Of a stretch of DNA of 16,798 nt, positions 6,835 through 13,311 are shown in pieces. A model generated the notes under the pieces. It was given only the letters and a program-made list of their open reading frames with translations, searched no databases and was not told where the DNA came from. Origin of the DNA: Ardenticatenales bacterium (GTDB taxonomy: Bacteria; Chloroflexota; Anaerolineae; Promineifilales; UBA4811); NCBI GenBank assembly GCA_013139935.1, contig WSZX01000324.1, forward strand, positions 1-16,798, written 5' to 3'. Made by a program: the position numbers and the translations under genes. Every line of letters begins with the position of its first letter. Within the stretch, counting starts at the first letter, position 1.

Positions 6835-7113
6835 ATGAAACGTCTCTTTCATTGGCTGGGAATCGGATTTGTGTTGGTGTGTGCCATCGGCCTGGTGTGC
6901 ATGGCAGCCGCCGCCGGCAGTGCGGTCAACGCAGTTGGCACCGGTACCGAATTCGCCTATCCTGATCCGAGCCCGCAGCCGCCAGAGTCATCCTTTCTTC
7001 CGCTAGTGCATCGCAGCGCCGATGTGCCTGTGCCAACCTCAACGCCAACGCCAACGCCGACACCCACGCCGACGCCAACACCGATTTACTGCCCGTACCC
7101 TCCGTGCCCCTAG
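6835..7113 (+). CDS. Small secreted Thr-Pro-rich protein
   Basis: 92 residues from the ATG at 6835. It has a positively charged N-terminus (MKRLFHW), a hydrophobic segment at about 7-28 and an Ala-rich end that reads as a Sec signal peptide or signal anchor. The mature part has a Pro-rich stretch, the short motif FLPLV, a run of about eight Thr-Pro pairs, and a C-terminus IYCPYPPCP with two cysteines. FLPLV or YLPLV next to Thr-Pro tracts is frequent in exported proteins of Chloroflexota, where it usually sits at the junction of a larger extracellular protein, so this could be a remnant or a minimal member. The frame is open further upstream but the signal peptide fixes the start. No catalytic domain is present. 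Function unknown. Confidence 0.6.
   Translation: MKRLFHWLGIGFVLVCAIGLVCMAAAAGSAVNAVGTGTEFAYPDPSPQPPESSFLPLVHRSADVPVPTSTPTPTPTPTPTPTPIYCPYPPCP
7037..7083 (+). repeat. Short-period coding repeat (ACGCCAACGCCGACA-like) encoding Thr-Pro pairs
   Basis: An imperfect 6-base repeat (ACSCCN-type) inside the small secreted protein gene. It encodes the Thr-Pro tract and is likely to vary in length between strains. Confidence 0.6.
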
Positions 7114-7288
7114 TCGGGCCCATCCCGATCAGATCTCGTCTGCCAGTTGAATCCCTCATTCTGACATGGGATGCAGGATTGACTATCCATGCATGGGCTC
7201 GGCCGCGCAAGTTGCCGCCCATCTCCGCATGTGTGATTGGCGAATTTTCCCATGGTTATTCTCCACGTTCTCCATTGCAGTCTGTTGA

Positions 7289-7300
7289 GGAGGCGCCTCC
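7289..7300. repeat. Perfect 12-bp palindrome GGAGGCGCCTCC
   Basis: It lies 22 bp beyond the stop of the minus-strand gene ending at 7322. With no loop sequence and no T-tract it is a poor terminator and more like a protein site. The rest of 7114-7321 shows only a 5-bp hairpin TCGGG (7114-7118) / CCCGA (7124-7128) directly after the stop of the small secreted protein. Confidence 0.3.
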
Positions 7301-7321
7301 AAGCTGTGCCGTGTGCATCAC

Positions 7322-8632
7322 CTAGTCAACCACCTCATCAATGTATGCCTTGATCGCTGGCATGGACGTGAGCTTTTCCTGGAAAAAGTTATTGACGATG
7401 TTGATCACTTCGGCGCGGGCAGCTTCGCACTCTGTGGTCAAATCACGCCCGCTCTTCTGATGGCTGAGGGCGTCCCGGAGCCGCAACAGGTAGCGCACGA
7501 TCTCGACCTCCCGATCCCCCTCCAGAGCTTCGATGACGGCCAGGATCAACTGGTCTGCCTGGGCCAGCACGTTGTCGATTGGGATGCTTGACCCTGGCGT
7601 GCAAGTGTCGTCGATGGTGCGAATCAGCGACCACACCTGGTACAACATGGTCGTTGGTTCATCGAACAGCTCGCGTAGGAACGCAGCCTCCTCGTAGCGC
7701 CCGGTCAGGCGAAAGATGTTATACATCCGTTTGGCAGCCTTGCCATAGTTGATATCCTTGGTCAGGTATTTGTTTACCTCTCCTTCCAACTGAATGACGT
7801 AATCATACAAGGCGTCGGCCGAAACGTGACGAGCCAATTTAGAGAACACGGGGAGAGACTCAGCATCCAGGTATACTTCCTGAAAGTAAGGATCCAGATA
7901 ACCGTCCAGGGGCGTGATCGCGCCCCCGGGAGCCTCCCAGGTTGCATCCAGCATGTTGCTGGCGTTGGCTAACTCGCCGCGCACGGGGTCGGCCACGACC
8001 CAATCGAGCTTGCACCATCCGGGGTCGAGGGCCACATCGTCCCAGCGGATCACGGCCTCGGTGTTATCGGGCCGGAGGGCTTTGATCTGGCTCCGCTGGA
8101 TCTCCTCAGGGGTCCATGAGACCGGCGCCCCGGCCTTGATCAAACCACCGCTCTTGACCACATCATAGGGGTAGGAGCCGAACTTGACCTCGATGAGCTG
8201 ATAGGTCGGCCCCTGGATAGTGTTCAAGGCTTTTTCCCTCATGATCTCGGCCAGAATCCGGCACGCTTCCTCGCGAGTCTCGGCCTTGATATTGACCCGT
8301 TCAAAAAAGTCGGCATCGCCAGGGTAGGTCTGGATCTTGGATTGCGCGGCCGATCCGGACAGCGCCAGCGCGGTTTCGACCACACCGGGGCGATCCTCAA
8401 ACTCGACCAGCCGGCCGAGATCTCGAAAATGGGCCAGGTCCTCGGGGCTGAAATCGAGCATGGTGACTCTGTGGCCGAAAACCCCGGTACGCACGTCCAC
8501 GACCACGTCATCACCGCCCGGCGGGGATGCGGCGATGGCGGTCATCCACTGGAGGGCTTCGGCTTCATCTAGCTCCACCCCCAATCGGCGGGCCGACTCG
8601 ATCACACGCGCCAGGCTCTCTTTTTCACTCAT
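7322..8632 (-). CDS. Uncharacterised protein with a nucleotidyltransferase-like motif
   Basis: 436 residues from the ATG at 8632, chosen because AAGGAGA lies 7 bases upstream. I do not recognise a named family. Residues 91-109 read LSGSAAQSKIQTYPGDADF: a GS (93-94), 11 residues, then D106-A-D108. This fits the hG[GS]-x(9-13)-Dh[DE]h signature of DNA polymerase beta-type nucleotidyltransferases. A third carboxylate could be E148 (LIEVKFG) or D210 (CKLDWVV). The region 60-235 is mixed alpha/beta. From about 250 on it looks mostly helical (VSADALYDYVIQLEGEVNKY, YGKAAKRMYNIFRLTGRYEE), like a substrate-binding helical domain. No signal peptide or membrane segment. It follows the exonuclease gene by 74 bp on the same strand. 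It could transfer nucleotides to RNA, a small molecule or a protein; the substrate is unknown. Coding is near certain; the enzymatic class is inferred from the motif. Confidence 0.8.
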   Translation of the reverse strand: MSEKESLARVIESARRLGVELDEAEALQWMTAIAASPPGGDDVVVDVRTGVFGHRVTMLDFSPEDLAHFRDLGRLVEFEDRPGVVETALALSGSAAQSKIQTYPGDADFFERVNIKAETREEACRILAEIMREKALNTIQGPTYQLIEVKFGSYPYDVVKSGGLIKAGAPVSWTPEEIQRSQIKALRPDNTEAVIRWDDVALDPGWCKLDWVVADPVRGELANASNMLDATWEAPGGAITPLDGYLDPYFQEVYLDAESLPVFSKLARHVSADALYDYVIQLEGEVNKYLTKDINYGKAAKRMYNIFRLTGRYEEAAFLRELFDEPTTMLYQVWSLIRTIDDTCTPGSSIPIDNVLAQADQLILAVIEALEGDREVEIVRYLLRLRDALSHQKSGRDLTTECEAARAEVINIVNNFFQEKLTSMPAIKAYIDEVVD

Positions 8633-8706
8633 GGAATGTCTCCTTGTTTGGTTGATTGGCCAATGGATCGCAGATGCCAACAGGAAAACTCGCCGAGAAT
8701 CAGTGC

Positions 8707-9270
8707 CTATCTGCTCTCTGCCTCTGCTAGCATCTTGACAAATATCTCAGCCTGATCCATGGCGTCTTGCAGGGCATGGTGGGTCAGATGACGGTTACCA
8801 AGGTAGCGCGAGGCCACATGTCGCATGCCGGTCTCCGCCCACGGTACCCCGGCCAATCCCATATAGAACGCCTTGATATCCAAGGCGGCGTGGCCGAACG
8901 GATTGTGACCCAGGTACCGGTTAAAGTAATCACACACGAACATCCAGTCAAAGGGGGCATTGAATGCCAGAAAGATCGGCCGCATCCCGGCCGGAGCCTG
9001 ATCCGCCAGCCAGGCCTCGAAACGGGCCATTGCCACGGTTGGGGGAAGGCCACCCTCCTCTAGCCGCTCCAGCGATAACCGGCTCACGGCAAGCGCCCCT
9101 GGGGCGGCGTTGTGATTCACCGGTCGCAGTTCCACGTAGAAGGTGCTCTGTGGCTCACATACTGTACAGGCTCCGATGGAGAGCAAAGAGTAGCCATGCG
9201 GATTCGGTCCGGCCGTCTCCACATCGACAGATATATAGACCTCAGTTGTGGTGCTGTCCGAATTCGACAT
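8707..9270 (-). CDS. DEDDh-family 3'-5' exonuclease (DnaQ/RNase T-like)
   Basis: 187 residues from the ATG at 9270. Exo I is SVDVETAGPNP with D16 and E18. Exo II is FNAPFDWMFV with D108. Exo III is THHALQDAMDQAE with H164 and D169. All four acidic residues and the catalytic His of the DEDDh class are present, so it should be a two-metal 3'-5' exonuclease on DNA or RNA. The DVETAGPNP and NPFGHAALD segments are closer to RNase T-like enzymes than to the DNA polymerase III epsilon subunit, and no polymerase- or clamp-binding tail is seen. It is a stand-alone, single-domain protein. It is the first gene of a probable two-gene operon with the nucleotidyltransferase-like protein. Upstream TTG codons exist, but the ATG gives the family-typical short N-terminus. 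Its ribosome-binding site is weak. Confidence 0.9.
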   Translation of the reverse strand: MSNSDSTTTEVYISVDVETAGPNPHGYSLLSIGACTVCEPQSTFYVELRPVNHNAAPGALAVSRLSLERLEEGGLPPTVAMARFEAWLADQAPAGMRPIFLAFNAPFDWMFVCDYFNRYLGHNPFGHAALDIKAFYMGLAGVPWAETGMRHVASRYLGNRHLTHHALQDAMDQAEIFVKMLAEAESR

Positions 9271-9341
9271 TGAGTAGCGGTCTCGGCGCGGTTCGCGGAA
9301 CCGGCGGCTGGGGCTCAACCCAGACGGTGGATTCCACCGGT

Positions 9342-9347
9342 ATCATA
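9342..9347 (-). promoter_or_regulatory. Candidate -10 element for the exonuclease operon
   Basis: TATGAT on the minus strand (9347-9342), about 70 bp before the ATG. The sequence 17-18 bp upstream (CTGGCG) is a poor -35. On the opposite strand, TATACT at 9528-9533 is a weak -10 candidate for the gene at 9602. The intergenic stretch 9271-9601 holds nothing else I can support. Confidence 0.3.
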
Positions 9348-9601
9348 TCTCAGGTCGCTCAGTTCCGCCAGCGGCTGGGCCTGGTCTGGTCCAGTTGGGG
9401 CCTTGCTGACCCGTTTCGCCCGGCCGGAGGGCGGCCGGTATTGACCCGATGATGCAGCCGGTGTCAGGATCGTTTCTCTCCTACGGCTTTCACACACCTT
9501 CTTCATAATCGCTTTACAACTTTTGGCTATACTTTCGATCAGAATCGGCACCAGGCCAGTCGATAGAGATAGGTGAAGCAATAATGACAAAGGAAGGAAT
9601 C

Positions 9602-10252
9602 ATGACAAAACGGATCAGACTGTCGGCGCAGACGAGAGCGAACTGGATCATCTTTGCGGTCGTTTCCCTGGGCGGAATCGTGGCCTCGGTATCGGGCGCC
9701 TATTACCTCTTCTGGCCGTCGGGTGGCTATGAGGGGGGACGCAACCCGCTGTACGGTGTGAGTGTCCTCTTTGATCGGCACACCTGGGGCGATCTCCACA
9801 CTTGGGGGGGCATACTGATGATCGCGGCCATTGTGATCCACTTTGCCACCCATTGGACCTGGGTCAAGCGGATGACCCGGCGCACGATCAAGAGCATTCG
9901 GGGCCGGGGGTCAAGGCTCTCCTCGGGAACAAAGTTCAACGTGGGCATTGACCTGGTGGTCGCAGTCGGTTTTCTGCTGACGGCCGTGTCCGGTGTATAC
10001 TTTCTCTTTGCCCCGTCGGGCGGCTATCAGGGAGGTGGCAACCCGGGCTGGGACCCGGCTTTCCTGTTCAGCCGTACCACGTGGGATCTGATTCATACCT
10101 GGTCCGGCATCGTCACCATAGTGGCAGCAGTGATACATCTCTGGATTCACTGGCGCTGGATCACCAATGTGAGCAAGCGGTTCTTTCTCTCGCTTGGTCA
10201 GCAGCTCCGGTTGACCCCGGTACGGGCATCCGGAGCGCCGGCCGCAGAGTAA
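9602..10252 (+). CDS. Internally duplicated four-helix membrane protein, DUF4405-like, putative heme-binding
   Basis: 216 residues from the ATG at 9602, preferred over an in-frame ATG at 9584 because AGGAAGGA (9591-9598) sits at ideal spacing. It has four predicted membrane helices (about 16-37, 68-88, 115-136, 167-186) arranged as two homologous halves offset by 99 residues. Half 1 has YLFWPSGGYEGGRNP and HTWGGILMIAAIVIHFATHW. Half 2 has YFLFAPSGGYQGGGNP and HTWSGIVTIVAAVIHLWIHW. Each half has three His with identical spacing (H66, H80, H84 and H165, H179, H183), the pattern expected for b-type heme ligation in DUF4405/cytochrome b561-like proteins. The Pro-Ser-Gly-Gly-Tyr loops probably face outward. 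It sits 51 bp before the next gene and shares its terminator. Heme binding is inferred, not shown. Confidence 0.8.
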   Translation: MTKRIRLSAQTRANWIIFAVVSLGGIVASVSGAYYLFWPSGGYEGGRNPLYGVSVLFDRHTWGDLHTWGGILMIAAIVIHFATHWTWVKRMTRRTIKSIRGRGSRLSSGTKFNVGIDLVVAVGFLLTAVSGVYFLFAPSGGYQGGGNPGWDPAFLFSRTTWDLIHTWSGIVTIVAAVIHLWIHWRWITNVSKRFFLSLGQQLRLTPVRASGAPAAE

Positions 10253-10303
10253 GACCGATCCAAGATTTCAGAAGCAGATGTTTCAAGGAAAAGGAGCAAG
10301 ACC

Positions 10304-11272
10304 ATGTTAAAGAAAATCGTACTGGGAGGATTGTTGGTGGGGCTGATCGGCACCCTGATCGTTGGTGGGGTTATCCGCACGGCGGATCGGCTGGATGGGG
10401 CTGCTGAGGCGAGCGGCCAGGGCAACCGGAGGGTTGCAGAGGCAGAAAATGCGTCACCGCCCCGGGAAGATCAAGGTCATGGCAACCGGAGGGTTGCGGA
10501 GGCAGAAAACGCATCGTCGCCCCGGGAAGGTCAAGGCCAGGGCAACCGGAGGGTTGCTGAGGCAGAAAACAACACGTTGCCCCGGGGGGATCAAGGGCTG
10601 GGCAACCAAGGGGAGGGGAGAGCCGAGCGAGGCTATCCTAACTATGAGGATGCTTCCCATGAGTGGATGGAAATCGAAGGCACTGTAGTGCAGGTTCCGG
10701 ATGAAGGGGTGGACTTGGTGATCGATACCCGTGAAGGAGATGTTCATGTGGGCACCGGGCCGGGGTACCTGGCGCAGAAGGATTATGTTCTGCAGACCGG
10801 GGAGTCAATCCGGGTGGTTGGATACTGGGAAGATGGCGAGTTCAAGGCAGCCGAGATCACCCGAACCGCCGATGGCGCCACTATCAGCCTGCGGGACGAG
10901 GTGGGCCGGCCGGCCTGGGCTGGTCAAAGCAGCGGCCGCGAGCGAGACACAGCCGGCGGGGGTGGCGGTCAGGCAGATGTGGAGGCTTGGATACAGCTTC
11001 AGGGGACCGTAGTGAGCGTCGATATAGACACTCTGCTGGTGGAACTCGGGAGCGGAGAGCAGGTAAGTATGGAAAACCGCGCCTGGTGGTTTGCCCTGGA
11101 GCAGGGCTTTTCAGTTCAAGCTGGCGACCAGGTGATCTTGTCTGGCTTTTACGAAGGGGAGGACCTGGAGGTCGGCCGGATTGAGAACCTCACGAGCGGG
11201 CAGTCGGTACTGATCCGCGAACAAGGTGGGCGGCCGATGTGGGCCGGCGGCGGCCGGCGGGGCAACGGGTAA
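10304..11272 (+). CDS. Membrane-anchored extracytoplasmic protein with tandem 20-residue repeats and a duplicated OB-like domain
   Basis: 322 residues. The ATG at 10304 has AAGGAG at 10291-10296. Residues 5-24 form a hydrophobic anchor or signal peptide. Residues 38-97 are three near-identical 20-residue repeats (GNRRVAEAENAS...REDQG) plus a fourth partial copy, a charged, probably disordered linker. Two homologous beta-rich domains follow: about 119-207 (EWMEIEGTVVQV, then VGRPAWAG) and about 229-316 (AWIQLQGTVVSV, then GGRPMWAG). The pattern 'GTVV-V ... GD-V ... G-W/Y-E-GE' resembles DUF5666-like OB-fold domains of bacterial secreted proteins. It is co-transcribed with the putative b-type membrane protein, so an extracytoplasmic partner role is plausible. 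There are no CXXCH motifs, so it is not a c-type cytochrome. The C-terminus is Gly/Arg-rich. Function unknown. Confidence 0.85.
   Translation: MLKKIVLGGLLVGLIGTLIVGGVIRTADRLDGAAEASGQGNRRVAEAENASPPREDQGHGNRRVAEAENASSPREGQGQGNRRVAEAENNTLPRGDQGLGNQGEGRAERGYPNYEDASHEWMEIEGTVVQVPDEGVDLVIDTREGDVHVGTGPGYLAQKDYVLQTGESIRVVGYWEDGEFKAAEITRTADGATISLRDEVGRPAWAGQSSGRERDTAGGGGGQADVEAWIQLQGTVVSVDIDTLLVELGSGEQVSMENRAWWFALEQGFSVQAGDQVILSGFYEGEDLEVGRIENLTSGQSVLIREQGGRPMWAGGGRRGNG
10415..10594 (+). repeat. Three tandem 60-bp coding repeats
   Basis: The 20-residue units repeat with an exact 60-base period. GGCAACCGGAGGGTTGC recurs at 10421, 10481 and 10541, and a decayed fourth GGCAACCAAGG is at 10601. Near-identity at the DNA level points to recent expansion. 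Confidence 0.9.
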
Positions 11273-11282
11273 GAATGGGACG

Positions 11283-11336
11283 GAGCAGAAGCGGGGAGAG
11301 GTCACACCTCTCCCCGTATCTGCTCGTTTTCTTTTC
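11283..11336 (+). terminator. Strong intrinsic terminator closing the 9602-11272 operon
   Basis: A perfect 11-bp stem CGGGGAGAGGT (11292-11302) / ACCTCTCCCCG (11306-11316) with a 3-base loop. It is extended by an outer helix GAGCAGA (11283-11289) / TCTGCTC (11319-11325) and followed by GTTTTCTTTTC (11326-11336). Confidence 0.9.
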
Positions 11337-11900
11337 GCGAGTCACCGTGCCGGTGCGGCCGTCAGGCAGGACCCAGTCGCTCCATGAGGTCCGGAATCCC
11401 GACCATCGCGAGCCAGCGCCGAGCCGTGCGACGGTTGCCCACCGCGCTCCATGATCAGCCCACCCAGCCGGTTCCGGGGGGAGCAGGCATTTCCCTTCTG
11501 TGCAGTGGGACCGAGGTCGATCTGCGAGGGGAGACTGTCAGAGCCAATGGTGGATTCCTGGTGGCCCCTGGATCTTGCCAGAAGCCTTTGGACTGCCCGG
11601 CGTGGCGTCTCGACCACGAACGCCGCGCATTTGTCAGGGGGGACATCCTCGAGGCCGCGACCGTGGTGCTTCCTGCCTCTTGCCGCACCTGCGAGGTACG
11701 CGTCATCGGAATAGTGTCCATCATGACCTCGGCGGCGGACATCGCTCGCCACCTCTTTATCCCCACCCTGGAGAGAAATCTTCCGGTGTCTCCTTACCAT
11801 CAACGGTTGAGCATCTCTCAATTCCCTGAGAGGCAGAAGCGTTAGGGCAACGGTGCTGCTCTTCCCGCATGTCGAATTCCAGTCAATGGCATCTGTCCTG
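11337..11900. other. No supportable gene
   Basis: Open frames exist on both strands (for example 11384-11845 plus and 11342-11821 minus), but none shows a family motif, a good ribosome-binding site or a convincing composition. It may be decayed coding sequence continuous with the radical-SAM remnant to its right. I could not identify a parent. Confidence 0.4.
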
Positions 11901-12161
11901 TCAACGCGGCCCGCGTTGAAGATTGAGGAGCTGGCTTCCTGATGGAACTCGGGCGTGAGATCTCAAGTCAACGGTGGCGGCGTCCATGAGGTCCAGCAGA
12001 GCAGCCAACGGTTCTTCGCTGATCCTGCCGTTGGGGTGAAAGAGGGTCCCCATCCCTTCCTCTTTGGCTGCCGCGGCTAACTCGAACATGTGCTCGTAGA
12101 AAACGGTGGGCTCGTTGAGACTGATCGAGGCGCCTTGGCAACAGCTACACCGCTCCCAGGG
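11901..12161 (-). pseudogene. Remnant of an AmmeMemoRadiSam-type radical SAM enzyme
   Basis: On the minus strand the frame between a TGA (12164-12162) and the stop at 11901 reads PWERCSCCQ, then SISLNEPTVFYEHMFELAAA, then KEEGMGTLFHPNGRISEEPL and MDAATVDL. This matches the middle of the radical SAM enzymes found with MEMO/AMMECR1 proteins (NEPTVFYE; FHTNG; MDAVTVDLK). In intact members the Fe-S cysteines (CxxxCxxC) sit some tens of residues before NEPT. Here only CSCC abuts it, so the linking segment is deleted, an upstream stop interrupts the frame, and homology is lost after VDL. No MEMO or AMMECR1 gene is adjacent. I consider it a non-functional fragment. Confidence 0.7.
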
Positions 12162-12178
12162 TCATCAGGTGCGCCCGA

Positions 12179-12207
12179 TTGCGTTTTGGAGAAACCTGCA
12201 GTACTAT
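12179..12207 (+). promoter_or_regulatory. Candidate promoter for the gene at 12243
   Basis: TTGCGT (12179-12184), 17-bp spacer, TACTAT (12202-12207), 36 bp before the ATG. Hexamers match 3 and 4 of 6 consensus bases. The spacing and position are good, the match is modest. Confidence 0.35.
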
Positions 12208-12242
12208 TCCCTCAGGGTGGTTGCTGCGTGAAGGAGTGAAAG

Positions 12243-12680
12243 ATGAGTATGTTGATCAAGATACTGCTTGTTCTGGGGGCCGTGACGATCGGCGGGGTAG
12301 TAGTGGTGGCAGGAGTGGTTGTGGTCGGTATGGTCGTGCTGGGCAGCACGTTGCCTGAGGTGCAGGTCACCAATCAGTGCACTGACGCCATCATCATGCC
12401 GGAATGGGCTCAGAGCATTCCCTCCCTCCCCGATTCGATTCCCACCAACGCCTCGGTGACGTTTCCCGTTGTCAGTGGCCCCGGCGAGTACGCTCTGTCC
12501 CAAGAGGGTGACGGGCTGTATATCGTGCTACCTCGCTCTTTTCCGGTCCTGGGCGACACGGTCCGGGTTGGCAGTGCTGGTACTGAACCCGATGCCACGT
12601 TTGAGGGGCAACAAGTGACTGTGCCCATGCATCGGGAGATCGAAATGAACCAAACCTATTCCGTGGTGCTCTGCCCATAG
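12243..12680 (+). CDS. Small membrane-anchored extracytoplasmic protein of unknown function
   Basis: 145 residues. The ATG at 12243 has AAGGAG (12231-12235 plus flank) at 7 bases. Residues 4-34 are one long hydrophobic segment (ILLVLGAVTIGGVVVVAGVV), a signal anchor. The rest is a compact beta-rich region, starting VQVTNQCTDAII and ending TYSVVLCP, with one Cys near each end (C46 and C144), suggesting a disulfide in an extracytoplasmic domain. Val codons dominate the anchor. I recognise no family. Its composition fits the local genome, and a hairpin (12690-12702) follows the stop. It is probably a single-gene transcript. Likely real because of the signal anchor, the ribosome-binding site and clean ends. 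Confidence 0.7.
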   Translation: MSMLIKILLVLGAVTIGGVVVVAGVVVVGMVVLGSTLPEVQVTNQCTDAIIMPEWAQSIPSLPDSIPTNASVTFPVVSGPGEYALSQEGDGLYIVLPRSFPVLGDTVRVGSAGTEPDATFEGQQVTVPMHREIEMNQTYSVVLCP

Positions 12681-12689
12681 TCGGCCGGC

Positions 12690-12702
12690 CCCGCGGAGCG
12701 GG
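12690..12702 (+). terminator. Weak candidate terminator hairpin CCCGC-GGA-GCGGG
   Basis: A 5-bp GC stem 10 bp after the stop at 12680, without a T-tract. A C9A8 homopolymer (12727-12743) follows at some distance. The stretch 12681-13027 otherwise holds only the tRNA-like remnant. Confidence 0.3.
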
Positions 12703-12880
12703 CAACGGTGCAGTTGAGGGTGCTCGCCCCCCCCCAAAAAAAACAAACGCATTCATCAGAGTACTGGCACCATGAAGCAATCAGGAAACCCGTGACCTGG
12801 CCCAGTCACCCATTTTGGGAGCCGAGATGACGGGCCCAAGGCCCCGCATCGCCGAGGGAACCTGCCGCCAGTGCAAAGGT

Positions 12881-12904
12881 GTGGGCTCAAATCCCGCTCC
12901 CCTG
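12881..12904 (+). other. tRNA T-arm-like remnant
   Basis: GTGGG (12881-12885), loop CTCAAAT, CCCGC (12893-12897) form a tRNA-like T-arm with the conserved G-[T]TC-A-A-AT-C order. TCCCCTG follows in the position of the 3' acceptor strand. No matching 5' acceptor, D-arm or anticodon arm is found about 72 bases upstream, and there is no CCA. On the minus strand the region encodes GAGFEPTP, a peptide commonly seen antisense to tRNA ends. I read it as the 3' end of a tRNA left by an old integration or deletion. Confidence 0.35.
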
Positions 12905-13027
12905 GCGATCAGCCATACGCGGAAACGCGGAGAAACCTCTCTCACCCGTACTGAAGACGTCTGTCCCGGATACGTCAAGATTCATCTCCTGGTTTTACCT
13001 GTCTGTGACCGGATTTTTACCAAGACG

Positions 13028-13036
13028 TGCTATAAT
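13028..13036 (+). promoter_or_regulatory. Extended -10 promoter element (TGCTATAAT) for the pilin gene
   Basis: TG at 13028-13029, one base, then the consensus TATAAT at 13031-13036, 68 bp before the start. There is no good -35 at 17 bp. TGTGAC at 13004-13009 is 21 bp away. The perfect -10 with TG supports activity. Confidence 0.55.
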
Positions 13037-13103
13037 GATAGGTGTATTCAGTTGACGAGAGCAACTTGAGCGATGATTCAACGTGGAATAGTGGAAGAGT
13101 GAT

Positions 13104-13253
13104 ATGCTGTACCAGCCAGACCCGCATCACGGACAAGGACTAGTAGAGTACGCACTGATACTGATGTTGGTGGCATTGGTTGTCATCAGTCTTCTCCTCA
13201 TCTTTGGACCGGCCGTCGGCAACATGTTCAGCAACGTGGTGAGTTCGATCTGA
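13104..13253 (+). CDS. Flp/Fap-type (class III) pilin, 49 residues
   Basis: The ATG at 13104 has GGAAGAG at 13093-13099. The protein starts MLYQPDPHHGQGLVEY and continues ALILMLVALVVISLLLIFG. This is a short leader followed by the Flp prepilin signature: cleavage between G10 and Q11 would put Glu15 at +5 followed by Tyr16, then an unbroken hydrophobic helix. After a short PAVGNMFSNVVSSI tail it ends. Length and layout are typical of Flp pilins, which are processed by a TadV-like prepilin peptidase and assembled into pili by Tad machinery. No tad/cpa genes are in the window, so it is an orphan pilin whose assembly system is elsewhere or absent. A perfect TATAAT lies 68 bp upstream. Strongly supported despite its size. 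Confidence 0.88.
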   Translation: MLYQPDPHHGQGLVEYALILMLVALVVISLLLIFGPAVGNMFSNVVSSI

Positions 13254-13311
13254 GGTGTGGTTCCGATATTGTGGTCGTCGCTGTGCCCACGCGCGCATTT
13301 AGACGGGCAAT

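Noticed and set aside
11384..11845. Plus-strand ORF of 153 codons in the gene-poor stretch
   Set aside because: No ribosome-binding site or motif; equally long frames exist on the other strand over the same bases.
12817..12904. Complete tRNA with acceptor GGGAGC / GCTCCC
   Set aside because: That pairing overlaps the T-stem and no D-arm or anticodon arm can be drawn.
12781..12978. Minus-strand ORF containing GAGFEPTP
   Set aside because: This peptide is a known type of spurious translation antisense to tRNA 3' ends, so not a gene.
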